In this document: positions 1-7,804 of the stretch, piece by piece
Layout: each line of letters starts with the position of its first letter
Numbering within the stretch: the stretch's first letter is position 1
From: Candidatus Uhrbacteria bacterium RIFOXYA2_FULL_40_9
Lineage (GTDB): Bacteria > Patescibacteriota > Patescibacteriia > UBA9934 > GWF2-40-263
Direction of reading: 5' to 3'
Length of the DNA stretch: 16,342 nt
NCBI GenBank assembly: GCA_001791615.1
Contig: MGEY01000004.1
Location: 4,975 to 21,316, forward strand
Notes under the pieces: model-generated
The model's input: the letters and a program-made list of their open reading frames with translations, nothing else
Databases searched by the model: none
What the model was told of the DNA's origin: nothing
Position numbers and translations under genes: made by a program

Positions 1-1575
1 AAGCAATTCATAATTTCTTGGATCAATCACAGAAGCATAAAGATTTTCTGAAGGCACAACCTCAATATCAATCACTACGCCAATTTGTGCGAATTGTTCG
101 ACAAGCATCTGAGCTACATTGATGTATTCAGAGCTTTGAACTGTGACAAGAGTAAAGTGCAACACGTCTTTGTATTCGCTCATTTTTTTTGGCTTTTCCT
201 CGGTTGTTTCAACAATCATTTCTTCAGACTCTTCTTCTTGTGTATCTGCTCCTTCTTCTATTGTTACAATCTCTTCCTCTTCCTCTAACACAATATCAGG
301 ATCAATACGATAACTTCCTGTGTCATCATAATGATATCCTGCATCATCTAAGAGCTCTCCGGCTTGTTCTAGAGAAGAAGTTTCTCCAATAAAACTTTCA
401 TCATATCCAAGCATTCCGGGAAGAATAGGGGCTTGGATCACAACACCATTTCCTTTTGCGGCTTGTTCAAGGATTGCTTGTTTTTCAATCACTAAACTCA
501 GTGCATGCCGAACCTCTGTCTTTTTTAAGGCACTGTGTGTTTCTTCATTGAAAAAGAGAACAATTTCTCGTGGAATCGTAGGTTGATAAAGTGTAATGGA
601 ACGATTTTTTTCTACTTCTTCCTTTTGATCAAAGGAAACATAATTCAATCCTTCCACATTTTTATTTTCTAAAGCTTGAAGGGCAGAATCTGCATCCGGA
701 TAAAACTTGAAGATTAAACAATCAATATAAGGTTGTTGTCCATAATAAGAATCGTTTCGTTCAAGTGTATAGGAACGGATGGAACCATTTTTATCTTTTG
801 AAAACTCTGCAAATCGATAGGGTCCACTTCCAATCGGTTCAAGGTTTGAAGAAGCGAGTTGTGCATTGCGAGGAGAGATAGTGCCCCACACACTTGCAGG
901 TAAGATTCCGACAGTGAGGGTTGAAAGAAAAGGAGCAAAAGGTTCTTCGAGTTGAAAAGAAACAGTCTTATCATCGATTTGAGAAACCGTGACTCCATAA
1001 AAACTCACTGCAAGCGGACTGCGGTAGTTCGTGTTTTGAATGGCGTTGATCGTGAACAAAACATCTCGAGCACGCACCTCTTCCCCATTTTGGAATTTGG
1101 CGTCATTTCGAATTTGTACGGTGTAGGTTAATCCATCTTCAGAAAGAAAGAGATTTGTGGCAAGATCATTCACAAGTCCTTCTTCAGGATCCCATCGAAA
1201 TAAACCAGAATAAATAAGACTTGTCAGATCAGAATCAACATCACTTGCGGAAGCATAAAGAGGATTGATGAATTGCGGTTCTCCAATAAGGGCTTCAGTG
1301 TATTCTCCTCCTTGTGTAGGAATTTCAACTCGATGAGTGAAAACATACCAACCACTCAAGATGAGGATTCCAAGAAGAATAATTCCTAAAGAAGAAAACA
1401 AAATTGAGCGTTCACGAACGTTTAAAATAGTTGGAAGTTGTTTCCATTGCTTCCAAGAAGGGAAAAAACGTTTTGCAGAAACCGCTAAGACATGACGCTT
1501 GGTCAATTCTTTTGGCGTCTGAGTTGACGGTTGAGAGGCTAAACGAGGTGATGACGTTTTGGGATCATCAGGCAC
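1..1575 (-). CDS. Extracellular solute-binding protein, family 5 (peptide/nickel type), membrane-anchored, partial at C-terminus
   Basis: The open frame continues past the left edge; 525 residues are visible. The reading matches family 5 substrate-binding proteins of oligopeptide ABC transporters: an early module with PLYASASDVD, YSGLFRWD and a FQNGEEVRARDVLFT block, then an EPIGSGPYRF block, then a stretch on alignment to other members' RHALSLVIEK region. Family members bind peptides or similar ligands outside the membrane and pass them to an ABC permease; no permease is in the window. Instead of a cleavable signal peptide or lipobox there is a basic cytoplasmic tail of about 55 residues and one membrane helix (about 58-79), so it is probably anchored. 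A glutamate-rich insert lies around residues 428-461. I place the start at a GTG (1573-1575), nine bases after the secG stop in the same frame; no in-frame ATG lies near and no Shine-Dalgarno is evident. Co-transcription with secG is likely. Confidence 0.85.
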   Translation of the reverse strand, partial: MPDDPKTSSPRLASQPSTQTPKELTKRHVLAVSAKRFFPSWKQWKQLPTILNVRERSILFSSLGIILLGILILSGWYVFTHRVEIPTQGGEYTEALIGEPQFINPLYASASDVDSDLTSLIYSGLFRWDPEEGLVNDLATNLFLSEDGLTYTVQIRNDAKFQNGEEVRARDVLFTINAIQNTNYRSPLAVSFYGVTVSQIDDKTVSFQLEEPFAPFLSTLTVGILPASVWGTISPRNAQLASSNLEPIGSGPYRFAEFSKDKNGSIRSYTLERNDSYYGQQPYIDCLIFKFYPDADSALQALENKNVEGLNYVSFDQKEEVEKNRSITLYQPTIPREIVLFFNEETHSALKKTEVRHALSLVIEKQAILEQAAKGNGVVIQAPILPGMLGYDESFIGETSSLEQAGELLDDAGYHYDDTGSYRIDPDIVLEEEEEIVTIEEGADTQEEESEEMIVETTEEKPKKMSEYKDVLHFTLVTVQSSEYINVAQMLVEQFAQIGVVIDIEVVPSENLYASVIDPRNYELL

Positions 1576-1584
1576 AAATGAAGA

Positions 1585-1803
1585 TTAGAAGAGGGCGTTT
1601 GCCAAAGAGACACAGAAGAAGAGGATAGCCACAACAATGGTGGCTTGGAAGAGATGTTTTTCCATTCCGCGTTTGGTGCGGTAGACACTTCCACCACCAC
1701 CAAAGGCAGCACCAAGTCCTGAACCGCGTGCTTGTAACAAAATAGCAACGATAAGCAGACAAGCAAGAATAATTTGAGCAATGTTGAGAATCGAATCAAT
1801 CAT
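1585..1803 (-). CDS. secG: Preprotein translocase subunit SecG
   Basis: A 72-residue protein with the SecG plan: a first hydrophobic helix (about 7-23), the conserved glycine-rich loop containing LLQARGSGLGAAFGGGGS (about 22-39), a basic KRGMEKH segment, and a second helix (about 52-69). SecG is the small accessory subunit of the SecYEG channel and helps SecA-driven export through the cytoplasmic membrane. The length is usual for the family. It is the first gene of a minus-strand unit; the solute-binding protein follows after nine bases in the same frame. A consensus-like promoter lies 28-56 bases upstream. No good Shine-Dalgarno is seen before the ATG, but the start agrees with the expected N-terminus. 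Confidence 0.93.
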   Translation of the reverse strand: MIDSILNIAQIILACLLIVAILLQARGSGLGAAFGGGGSVYRTKRGMEKHLFQATIVVAILFFCVSLANALF

Positions 1804-1830
1804 ATCGTTTCTGAAGAATAAGTGACGAAA

Positions 1831-1859
1831 ACAATAGCAAAAGGAAGTGATTTTGTCAA
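1831..1859 (-). promoter_or_regulatory. Promoter for secG and the solute-binding protein gene
   Basis: On the minus strand TTGACA (1854-1859) is followed after exactly 17 bases by TATTGT (1831-1836). Transcription would start near 1824, giving a leader of about 20 bases before the secG ATG. The -35 is perfect and the -10 matches four of six positions. Inferred from consensus only. Confidence 0.7.
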
Positions 1860-1978
1860 TCCAATTTCATGTGTTCGAGTTGTTCATCCTTTTTTATTTT
1901 CTTTTCTTTTTATACACACGAAACAAGCTGATTGTTCTTTCTTATGATATACTTTTTTTATTAAGGTGACCATTTTTT

Positions 1979-2752
1979 ATGGATTCACAAACTGCTTCTC
2001 AAAAAAATAGTGCGTCAGATTCTTCGCAAGAGCATCGAAAACGCGGACGACTCGGAATCATTCTCACGATTCTTGTTTTGCTATTCTTGGGTTACTTCTC
2101 CTATCGCGTGGTCTATTATCTTTCTCTTATTTCTGATGGAGATATTCAAGCGATTCAAGAATCTTTTTCTGAATATCAAACTTTTTCTCGCAATCTTGAG
2201 AATGTGACGATTCCGCAAGGCTTGTTTGATGTAGCAACTTCTGATGATCCTTCTTTTGGTCCAGAAGATGCCTCGGTTGTTATTGTTGAGTTTGCTGATT
2301 TTGGGTGCGTGTATTCTCAAGGGGAGAGTTACATCGTGCGCGCGCTTATGCAAGAGTATCAAGATCGTATTCGCTTTGTGTATCGAGATTTTCCCATGAC
2401 GGATCTTCATCCAATTGCACAAAAAGCTGCAGAAGCAGGGGAGTGCGCAAATGCACAAGGAAAGTTTTGGGAATATCATGATCAATTGTATCAAAATCAA
2501 TCAGATCTTTCAGAAGAACAATTAGTGGCCTATGCTACCAAAGTGAATTTAGATACGGAGGCTTTTCGTACTTGTCTAGAAAGCGGGGAGTTCGCAGATG
2601 AAGTGCTTGAGGATTATCAAGATGGTGCACAAGCAGGTGTACGTGGTACTCCAACTTTTTTCATTAATGGAAATCGTATTGCTGGAGCAATCCCTCAGAG
2701 CGTGTTGCTTCTTTTGATCAAGAATGCTCTTGGGGAAGAAGAAGGAAATTAA
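1979..2752 (+). CDS. Membrane-anchored DsbA-like thioredoxin-fold protein with a CVYS active site
   Basis: A 257-residue protein. The N-terminus is polar and basic, followed by one membrane helix (about 25-48), so the remainder should lie outside the membrane. From about residue 85 it matches the DsbA/Thioredoxin_4 family: VVIVEFADFGC (active-site strand, Cys110), the helical part with GKFWEYHDQLY (161-171), and GVRGTPTFFING with the cis-proline at Pro225. The usual CxxC motif is CVYS here: Cys110 is kept and the second cysteine is Ser113. Cys156 and Cys199 sit where related DsbA-like proteins often carry a second disulfide. Family members oxidise or isomerise disulfides in exported proteins; the single cysteine suggests isomerase or mixed-disulfide chemistry instead of simple oxidation. 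AAGGTGA (1963-1969) is a ribosome binding site about nine bases before the ATG. The next gene, 28 bases downstream, is cysteine-rich and is a plausible client. Confidence 0.88.
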   Translation: MDSQTASQKNSASDSSQEHRKRGRLGIILTILVLLFLGYFSYRVVYYLSLISDGDIQAIQESFSEYQTFSRNLENVTIPQGLFDVATSDDPSFGPEDASVVIVEFADFGCVYSQGESYIVRALMQEYQDRIRFVYRDFPMTDLHPIAQKAAEAGECANAQGKFWEYHDQLYQNQSDLSEEQLVAYATKVNLDTEAFRTCLESGEFADEVLEDYQDGAQAGVRGTPTFFINGNRIAGAIPQSVLLLLIKNALGEEEGN

Positions 2753-2753
2753 G

Positions 2754-2775
2754 AAGATGTTTATCGCATCTTTTT
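2754..2775 (+). terminator. Weak hairpin between the DsbA-like gene and the cysteine-rich gene
   Basis: AAGATG (2754-2759) pairs with CATCTT (2767-2772) around a seven-base loop, and five T residues (2771-2775) overlap and follow the second arm. The stem is short and AT-rich, so it would at most attenuate transcription into the next gene. Confidence 0.3.
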
Positions 2776-2780
2776 AATGT

Positions 2781-4337
2781 ATGAAATATTATTGCACATC
2801 AAATAAAAAATGGTCCCTTCTCGTGTTTATTCCTTTTGTCATAAGCACGTTTTTTGTTTTGGTGAGTCCTGCACGAGCAACAGAAAGTTGTACCTGTTTT
2901 TGTGCGACAACCAACGGGGCACAAACTCTTTCAAGTGCCACGAATGCGCAACAGTGCATGGAGAAATGTCCCACAGAGAAAAATGGACAAATGCTTGTGT
3001 GTGCTTCTGGTCCGGATGAATATCCTTCTCGGGATCCTTGGTGTTTTGCATCTGAAAATATCTGTCAAAAATATGATGGAAAATTAGATACAGCGTATCA
3101 ACCGCCACAATGTCTTCAAGGAAGTTTTTTTTGTTATCCTGATCCAGATTCTCCAAATTGGAAAGATACAGAACTTTCTGTTTCCATTGGGGGGGTCAAA
3201 ACAGTAAAAGATCTTGGAGAGTATATTCAACTTGTTTATACATGGCTTTTAGGGAGTATGGGATTTATTGTGATTATTTTGATCATGTTCAATGGAGCAA
3301 AATATGTTCTTTCTGCAGGAGTTGCAGAAGCAAAGAATTCTATAGAAGGAATAAAAAAAGCTGTGACAGGGTTGATTTTGTTGTCATGTGTTGCCTTTCT
3401 ACTTCAAACAGTGAATCCTTATTTGATTCGTTTAGCCATGCCACGGCTCCCTCTCATTCAATCGGTTGATCTAGTGGGAGAGGGAAGTTGTGAATACTTA
3501 AAAGGAACACTTCATGATGGAAAAGACTATCTTAAAGTAAATGGAGCTTTTTCAGATTCTCCTTTTGTTGGAAAATCTTATACGCTTGGAAATCCTCCTG
3601 CAGGAGGATTAGTCTGTGGAGCGATTACAGAAGTTGTAAAAGATTCAGATGGACAACCCGCTTTGGAAGGAACGACGTGTCAGTTTGAATATTGTGAGGA
3701 AGAAGGAACAAGATGTTTTGGAAGAGGGGCTCAAGCAAAATGTCTTTCTTGTAAAGATATTATTCCAGAAAATATTGCTGACACAGGTGTTTCTCCATCC
3801 GCGGCTACATGTAGTAATTTAACCACTCCAGATGTTTTTGATGGAAACGGGGATCTTGTGACAAAAAATTACTGTTTTTATACGCAAGACCCTGGGCTTG
3901 TGTTAAGTAATTTGGAAGTGGCAGGAGGTACAGCTATTACTGCAGGGGCAGCACTTGCTGCTACGGTTTTTCCTCCTGTGGGAGCCGCAATGGTTGGAGG
4001 TGTTTTAGTTTCTAATGTTGCTGATATTTATAAAGGAACGTGTGCAGGACTCAGTTTAGATTGTACAAAAATAACTTCTTGCTCTGCCTACAATGGTGGA
4101 GATGTGGAAGTGTATACAGGTGAAACAGATAATGAGCTTAATGATGTTGGTTCAGGTTGGCTCGCTGGAACCGTCAACATGGAATATATTTGCTCGAATG
4201 ATCCTTGTGGAGCAGCAGTAAAAGAAGGTGTTCCAAATTGTGTTTATTCTCAATCGTCAAACCGTTGTTATGAATCGCAAGCTGCCATTGATCTTTCAGA
4301 AGAAATAGATGCGGCTCAACCTCTTCCAGGTGCTTAA
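2781..4337 (+). CDS. Cysteine-rich exported membrane protein with type IV secretion pilin-like two-helix core
   Basis: A 518-residue protein. Residues 1-33 look like a signal peptide ending ARA/TES. A cysteine-rich segment follows (34-125), then two membrane helices (about 151-172 and 194-216) separated by a short GAKYVLSAGVAEAKNSIEG-type linker. That hydrophobic hairpin with a G.KYV.SAG motif resembles the pilin-like VirB2/TrbC-type proteins (T4SS_pilin) common in Candidate Phyla Radiation genomes. The long C-terminal part (230-518) is again rich in cysteine, with CxxC pairs near 321-324, and has a Gly/Ala-rich hydrophobic stretch (382-412) that may be a third membrane segment. About 27 cysteines are present in total. 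A surface or envelope role, perhaps in a pilus or DNA-uptake structure, is inferred; no other secretion gene is nearby. It follows the DsbA-like gene directly. There is no clear Shine-Dalgarno; the start is set by the signal peptide. Confidence 0.7.
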   Translation: MKYYCTSNKKWSLLVFIPFVISTFFVLVSPARATESCTCFCATTNGAQTLSSATNAQQCMEKCPTEKNGQMLVCASGPDEYPSRDPWCFASENICQKYDGKLDTAYQPPQCLQGSFFCYPDPDSPNWKDTELSVSIGGVKTVKDLGEYIQLVYTWLLGSMGFIVIILIMFNGAKYVLSAGVAEAKNSIEGIKKAVTGLILLSCVAFLLQTVNPYLIRLAMPRLPLIQSVDLVGEGSCEYLKGTLHDGKDYLKVNGAFSDSPFVGKSYTLGNPPAGGLVCGAITEVVKDSDGQPALEGTTCQFEYCEEEGTRCFGRGAQAKCLSCKDIIPENIADTGVSPSAATCSNLTTPDVFDGNGDLVTKNYCFYTQDPGLVLSNLEVAGGTAITAGAALAATVFPPVGAAMVGGVLVSNVADIYKGTCAGLSLDCTKITSCSAYNGGDVEVYTGETDNELNDVGSGWLAGTVNMEYICSNDPCGAAVKEGVPNCVYSQSSNRCYESQAAIDLSEEIDAAQPLPGA

Positions 4338-4345
4338 ATGAAAAC

Positions 4346-4378
4346 AAAAAATCAGGTGAGAAAACACCTGGTTTTTTT
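4346..4378 (+). terminator. Intrinsic terminator after the cysteine-rich protein gene
   Basis: CAGGTG (4353-4358) and CACCTG (4365-4370) form a six-base stem around AGAAAA, extended by flanking A/T pairs, and are followed by G and seven T residues (4372-4378). This is a standard Rho-independent terminator, nine bases after the stop codon. Confidence 0.9.
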
Positions 4379-4396
4379 GATCGCGTCCTATGTCTC

Positions 4397-4425
4397 TTGC
4401 CAGAGAGGAAAACATCTGGTACCCT
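4397..4425 (+). promoter_or_regulatory. Candidate promoter for uvrA
   Basis: TTGCCA (4397-4402) and TACCCT (4420-4425) are 17 bases apart, between the preceding terminator and the uvrA start. The -10 is only a partial match. No LexA-like palindrome is recognisable, so damage induction cannot be claimed. Confidence 0.45.
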
Positions 4426-4471
4426 GTGGGACACTCTTGTCTCTGCTCTCTTTTATCCTTCTCTTTTCTTT

Positions 4472-7372
4472 ATGGCAGAATTTATTCAAGTGCGTGGGGC
4501 ACGTGTTCACAATTTGAAAAATATTAACGTGGACATTCCCAAGAACAAATTAGTCGTGATCACTGGTCTTTCAGGTTCAGGAAAATCTTCTTTGGCCTTT
4601 GATACGATTTATGCAGAAGGGCAGCGACGTTACATGGAATCACTTTCTAGTTATGCGCGCCAATTCCTTGAGTTGCAAGATAAACCAGATGTTGATGAGA
4701 TTCTTGGTCTTTCTCCAACGATTGCGATTGATCAAAAATCTTCCTCTCACAATCCACGTTCCACAGTCGGAACCGTCACGGAGATTTATGATTTTCTCCG
4801 TATTTTATTTGCTCGTGCTGGACGCTCTCACTGTCCGAACTGTGGGGATCCTGTTCAAGAACAAACTCTTGAACAGATTGTCGTTGAAGTAGAGAAACTT
4901 ATCGGAGGAGATGACACCATTCAATTATTTGCTCCGGTTATTCATCAACAAAAAGGAGAACACAAACAAGTGCTTGTAGCCGCCTTGAATACAGGTTTTA
5001 CACGCGTACGATTTGATGGTTTTCTTATGGATGTGGAGGAAGGTATTGCCATGCGAAAAGATAAAAAGAAGTTGCATGATGTTGACGTGTTGATAGCTCA
5101 ACTCGATCCCTCTGTTCACTATCAAACAGGACACATTAAGGAATTAGTTCGTAAAGCACTTGATTATGGAAATGGTCTTTTGCTTGTCGTGAATGATAAC
5201 ACTGGGGATGAATCCCTTTTTTCTCAAAGTTTCCGTTGTGGAAAGTGTGATTTGAATCTCCCTAAACCAGAGCCACGTTTATTTTCTTTTAATTCTCCTT
5301 ATGGAGCTTGTAGAGAATGTACAGGGCTTGGAGTCAAGCTTGTTTTAGAACCAGAACTTGTGATTCCAAACAAACGGCTCACTCTTGCAGAAGGAGCCGT
5401 GCGTCCTTGGTCACGGATTGCAGGAAATCAAACAAGTTATTTGCGCCTCTTGGAAGTGGTTGGAAAGAAACAAAAATTTTCTCTTCACACTCCTGTTGAA
5501 AAAATTACCAAAGCAAAACTTCAACAGATTTTGTATGGAACTGGAGAAGAGGAATACACTTTTGAAGGAAAGAAAGTGACGTTCCCAGGAATTCTTGCAC
5601 AACTTGAACAAAAATATCGTGAGACAGATTCTGAATATGTCCGTCATGAATTGGAAGTATACATGCGCAAAATGACATGCCCTTCTTGTGAATCAAAGCG
5701 ATTGCGACCAGAAGTACTTGCGATTACCATTGCGAATCGATCCATTTCCGATTTAGTGAATATGCCGATTGAGGATGTGTTTGCGTTTTTTCAAGAGCTT
5801 ATGCCAGAAGAAAAAGGAAAGAAGTCCGGAAAAGCAAAAACTTCTGTGGAGAAAAAAGGAATTTCTACATTAAAAGCAGGATTGAGCAAAGACGAACAAT
5901 TAGTGGCGGAACGTGTGGCAAAAGAAGTGATTGCGCGACTTGGTCATCTTCTTGATGTGGGGCTTGGATATCTTACTCTTGATCGATCTGCTATGACTCT
6001 TTCTGGGGGAGAAGCTCAGCGTGTCCGTTTGGCCTCTCAGCTTGGATCAGGGCTTTCTGGAGTCATATATATTTTAGATGAACCTTCGATTGGATTACAT
6101 CCACGCGATAATGATCGATTGATTGAAACCATTCGACTTTTACAATCTCATGGAAACTCTGTGATCGTAGTGGAGCACGATGAAGCTATGATGCAAGCCG
6201 CAGATTATGTGTTTGATATTGGTCCTGGAGCAGGGGAGTATGGAGGAGAAGTGGTGGCAGCAGGAACTGCAGAGGAAATCAAAAAAAATAAAGACTCTTT
6301 GACAGGACAATACCTTTCAGGAAGAAAGGAAATTCCTCTTCCAAGAGCTTACCGCAAAGGTACGGGAAAGAAGATTGTGATTGAAGGAGCAAATGAATTC
6401 AATTTGAAAAACATTGATGTAGAGATTCCTCTCGGGATGCTTGTTTGTGTGACCGGTGTTTCTGGGTCAGGAAAATCAACCTTGATTTTAGATATTCTTG
6501 GAAAATATCTCTCTCGAAAGTTTTATCGTGCCAAAGTCTATCCTGGGGAATGTAAAGCAATTAAAGGAATTGAACACATTGATAAAGTCGTTGCCGTGGA
6601 TCAATCTCCTATTGGACGTACTCCACGATCTAACCCAGCAACCTACACAGGAGTTTTTACCGCGATTCGTGATTTGTTTGCAATAACCCCTGAAGCAAAG
6701 CTCCGTAATTTTGATGCAGGAAAGTTTAGTTTTAATGTGAAAGGCGGAGGACGTTGTGAAACCTGTTCTGGAGATGGAATGCGACGTATTGAAATGCAGT
6801 TCATGCCAGATGTCTATGTAGATTGTTCAGACTGTCATGGGACACGCTATAACCAAGAAGTATTAGAGATTCATTACAAGAATAAAAATATTTCCGATGT
6901 TCTTAATATGACTGTGGAAGAAGCAAGGCGTTTCTTTGCTGATCAACCCGCAATTTTTGATAAGTTAAACATCTTGCATGAAGTGGGATTGGGGTACATT
7001 CGTCTTGGACAATCAGCGACAACACTTTCTGGAGGAGAAGCCCAGAGGGTAAAACTTTCCACAGAACTTTCTCGTCGTGCCACAGGACGTACGCTCTATA
7101 TTTTGGATGAGCCAACGAGCGGATTACACTTTGAGGATATCAAACGTCTGTTGGGCGTACTTCATCAATTAGTTGATAAAGGGAATACAGTGGTGATCAT
7201 CGAGCATAATATGGATGTGATTAAAGGGGCGGATTGGGTTATTGATATGGGGCCAGAAGGAGGAATTAAAGGGGGAAAGATTATTGCAGAAGGAACACCA
7301 AAAGAAATTGTGAAGAACAAAGAGAGTGTGACAGGATTATATCTGAAACCTGTGTTGAAAAAAGGTGCTTAA
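4472..7372 (+). CDS. uvrA: Excinuclease ABC subunit UvrA
   Basis: UvrA is the ATP-driven damage-recognition subunit of nucleotide excision repair and loads UvrB at bulky lesions. The protein of 966 residues has both ATPase halves. First half: Walker A GLSGSGKSS (32-40), a zinc module beginning CPNCGD, a second CxxC pair in the insertion domain, and the signature LSGGEAQRVRLASQL followed by ILDEPSIGLHPRD. Second half: Walker A GVSGSGKST, the zinc module with CETCSGDG and CSDCHGTRY, and LSGGEAQRVKLSTEL followed by ILDEPTSGLHFED. An open frame extends 25 codons upstream, but the conserved N-terminus begins at the ATG at 4472 (MAEFIQVRGARVHNLKN). A lysine-rich low-complexity insert lies at about residues 443-472, explaining part of the extra length over the usual 940 or so. 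No Shine-Dalgarno is visible. uvrB and uvrC are not in the window. Confidence 0.97.
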   Translation: MAEFIQVRGARVHNLKNINVDIPKNKLVVITGLSGSGKSSLAFDTIYAEGQRRYMESLSSYARQFLELQDKPDVDEILGLSPTIAIDQKSSSHNPRSTVGTVTEIYDFLRILFARAGRSHCPNCGDPVQEQTLEQIVVEVEKLIGGDDTIQLFAPVIHQQKGEHKQVLVAALNTGFTRVRFDGFLMDVEEGIAMRKDKKKLHDVDVLIAQLDPSVHYQTGHIKELVRKALDYGNGLLLVVNDNTGDESLFSQSFRCGKCDLNLPKPEPRLFSFNSPYGACRECTGLGVKLVLEPELVIPNKRLTLAEGAVRPWSRIAGNQTSYLRLLEVVGKKQKFSLHTPVEKITKAKLQQILYGTGEEEYTFEGKKVTFPGILAQLEQKYRETDSEYVRHELEVYMRKMTCPSCESKRLRPEVLAITIANRSISDLVNMPIEDVFAFFQELMPEEKGKKSGKAKTSVEKKGISTLKAGLSKDEQLVAERVAKEVIARLGHLLDVGLGYLTLDRSAMTLSGGEAQRVRLASQLGSGLSGVIYILDEPSIGLHPRDNDRLIETIRLLQSHGNSVIVVEHDEAMMQAADYVFDIGPGAGEYGGEVVAAGTAEEIKKNKDSLTGQYLSGRKEIPLPRAYRKGTGKKIVIEGANEFNLKNIDVEIPLGMLVCVTGVSGSGKSTLILDILGKYLSRKFYRAKVYPGECKAIKGIEHIDKVVAVDQSPIGRTPRSNPATYTGVFTAIRDLFAITPEAKLRNFDAGKFSFNVKGGGRCETCSGDGMRRIEMQFMPDVYVDCSDCHGTRYNQEVLEIHYKNKNISDVLNMTVEEARRFFADQPAIFDKLNILHEVGLGYIRLGQSATTLSGGEAQRVKLSTELSRRATGRTLYILDEPTSGLHFEDIKRLLGVLHQLVDKGNTVVIIEHNMDVIKGADWVIDMGPEGGIKGGKIIAEGTPKEIVKNKESVTGLYLKPVLKKGA

Positions 7373-7405
7373 AAGTTTGTTTCAAAATTTGCGATTTGGT
7401 TTTTT

Positions 7406-7440
7406 AAACCTCCCTTTTTGAGGGAGGTTTTCTTTTTTTT
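7406..7440 (+). terminator. Intrinsic terminator of uvrA
   Basis: AAACCTCCC (7406-7414) pairs with GGGAGGTTT (7422-7430) around a seven-base loop, followed by a T-rich run to 7440. The nine-base stem and T-run on the plus strand mark the end of the uvrA transcript. Confidence 0.92.
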
Positions 7441-7481
7441 GACTAAGCTACGGCAACAAGGATCAGGATTTTGGGATTTAG

Positions 7482-7508
7482 AAAAAACCCGCAGGCGTTT
7501 CCTGCGGG
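7482..7508 (-). terminator. Intrinsic terminator of the zinc-ribbon/NUDIX operon
   Basis: CCCGCAGG (7488-7495) and CCTGCGGG (7501-7508) form a GC-rich eight-base stem with a five-base loop. Read on the minus strand it is followed by six T residues (7482-7487 complement). It lies just past the stop of the last gene in the operon. Confidence 0.9.
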
Positions 7509-7516
7509 CAGGGGAG

Positions 7517-7804
7517 TCACTTATATCCATCAGAATCAGAGAACGGAGAGGATGTTTTTCTTGGTTTTGGAAGATAATCTTCCAGTTCTTTCTCAGGCTT
7601 TGCTTGTTCTTGGACAAACCAAGGAATTTGTTCTCGTTCAATTGGGCATTCCTGCTTACATCGTTTTGTCGGGCAGACAACCCAAAAGTCATTTTTCCAA
7701 TTGCACCAAAAATCTTTTTCATTGATCTCAAACACAGCTCCACAACGAGAACAGGTGATCTGAGGTCCTTTCCAAGAAAAGTCAGCCTCCTTAATGATTT
7801 TCAT
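7517..7804 (-). CDS. Small zinc-ribbon protein, last gene of the operon
   Basis: A 95-residue protein of unknown role. It begins MKIIKEA and carries CSRCGAVFE (Cys18, Cys21), then a hydrophobic strand leading to CPTKRC (Cys44, Cys49) and one more cysteine (Cys53), which is a plausible zinc-ribbon ligand set. The C-terminal third is charged and probably disordered. The start M-K/R-I-I-K-E followed by a tryptophan and a paired-cysteine ribbon is shared with the first gene of this operon, so the two are probably paralogues. From memory, similar MKIIKEG small zinc ribbons are common in phages, but no function is established. The ATG overlaps the TGA of the upstream NUDIX gene by four bases, which points to translational coupling. 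Confidence 0.72.
   Translation of the reverse strand: MKIIKEADFSWKGPQITCSRCGAVFEINEKDFWCNWKNDFWVVCPTKRCKQECPIEREQIPWFVQEQAKPEKELEDYLPKPRKTSSPFSDSDGYK

Noticed and set aside
2081..2500. 139-residue open frame on the minus strand
   Set aside because: Antisense to the DsbA-like gene, with no recognisable motif or ribosome binding site.
4397..4471. 25-codon N-terminal extension of UvrA
   Set aside because: The conserved UvrA N-terminus starts at the ATG at 4472, and the upstream part overlaps the candidate promoter.
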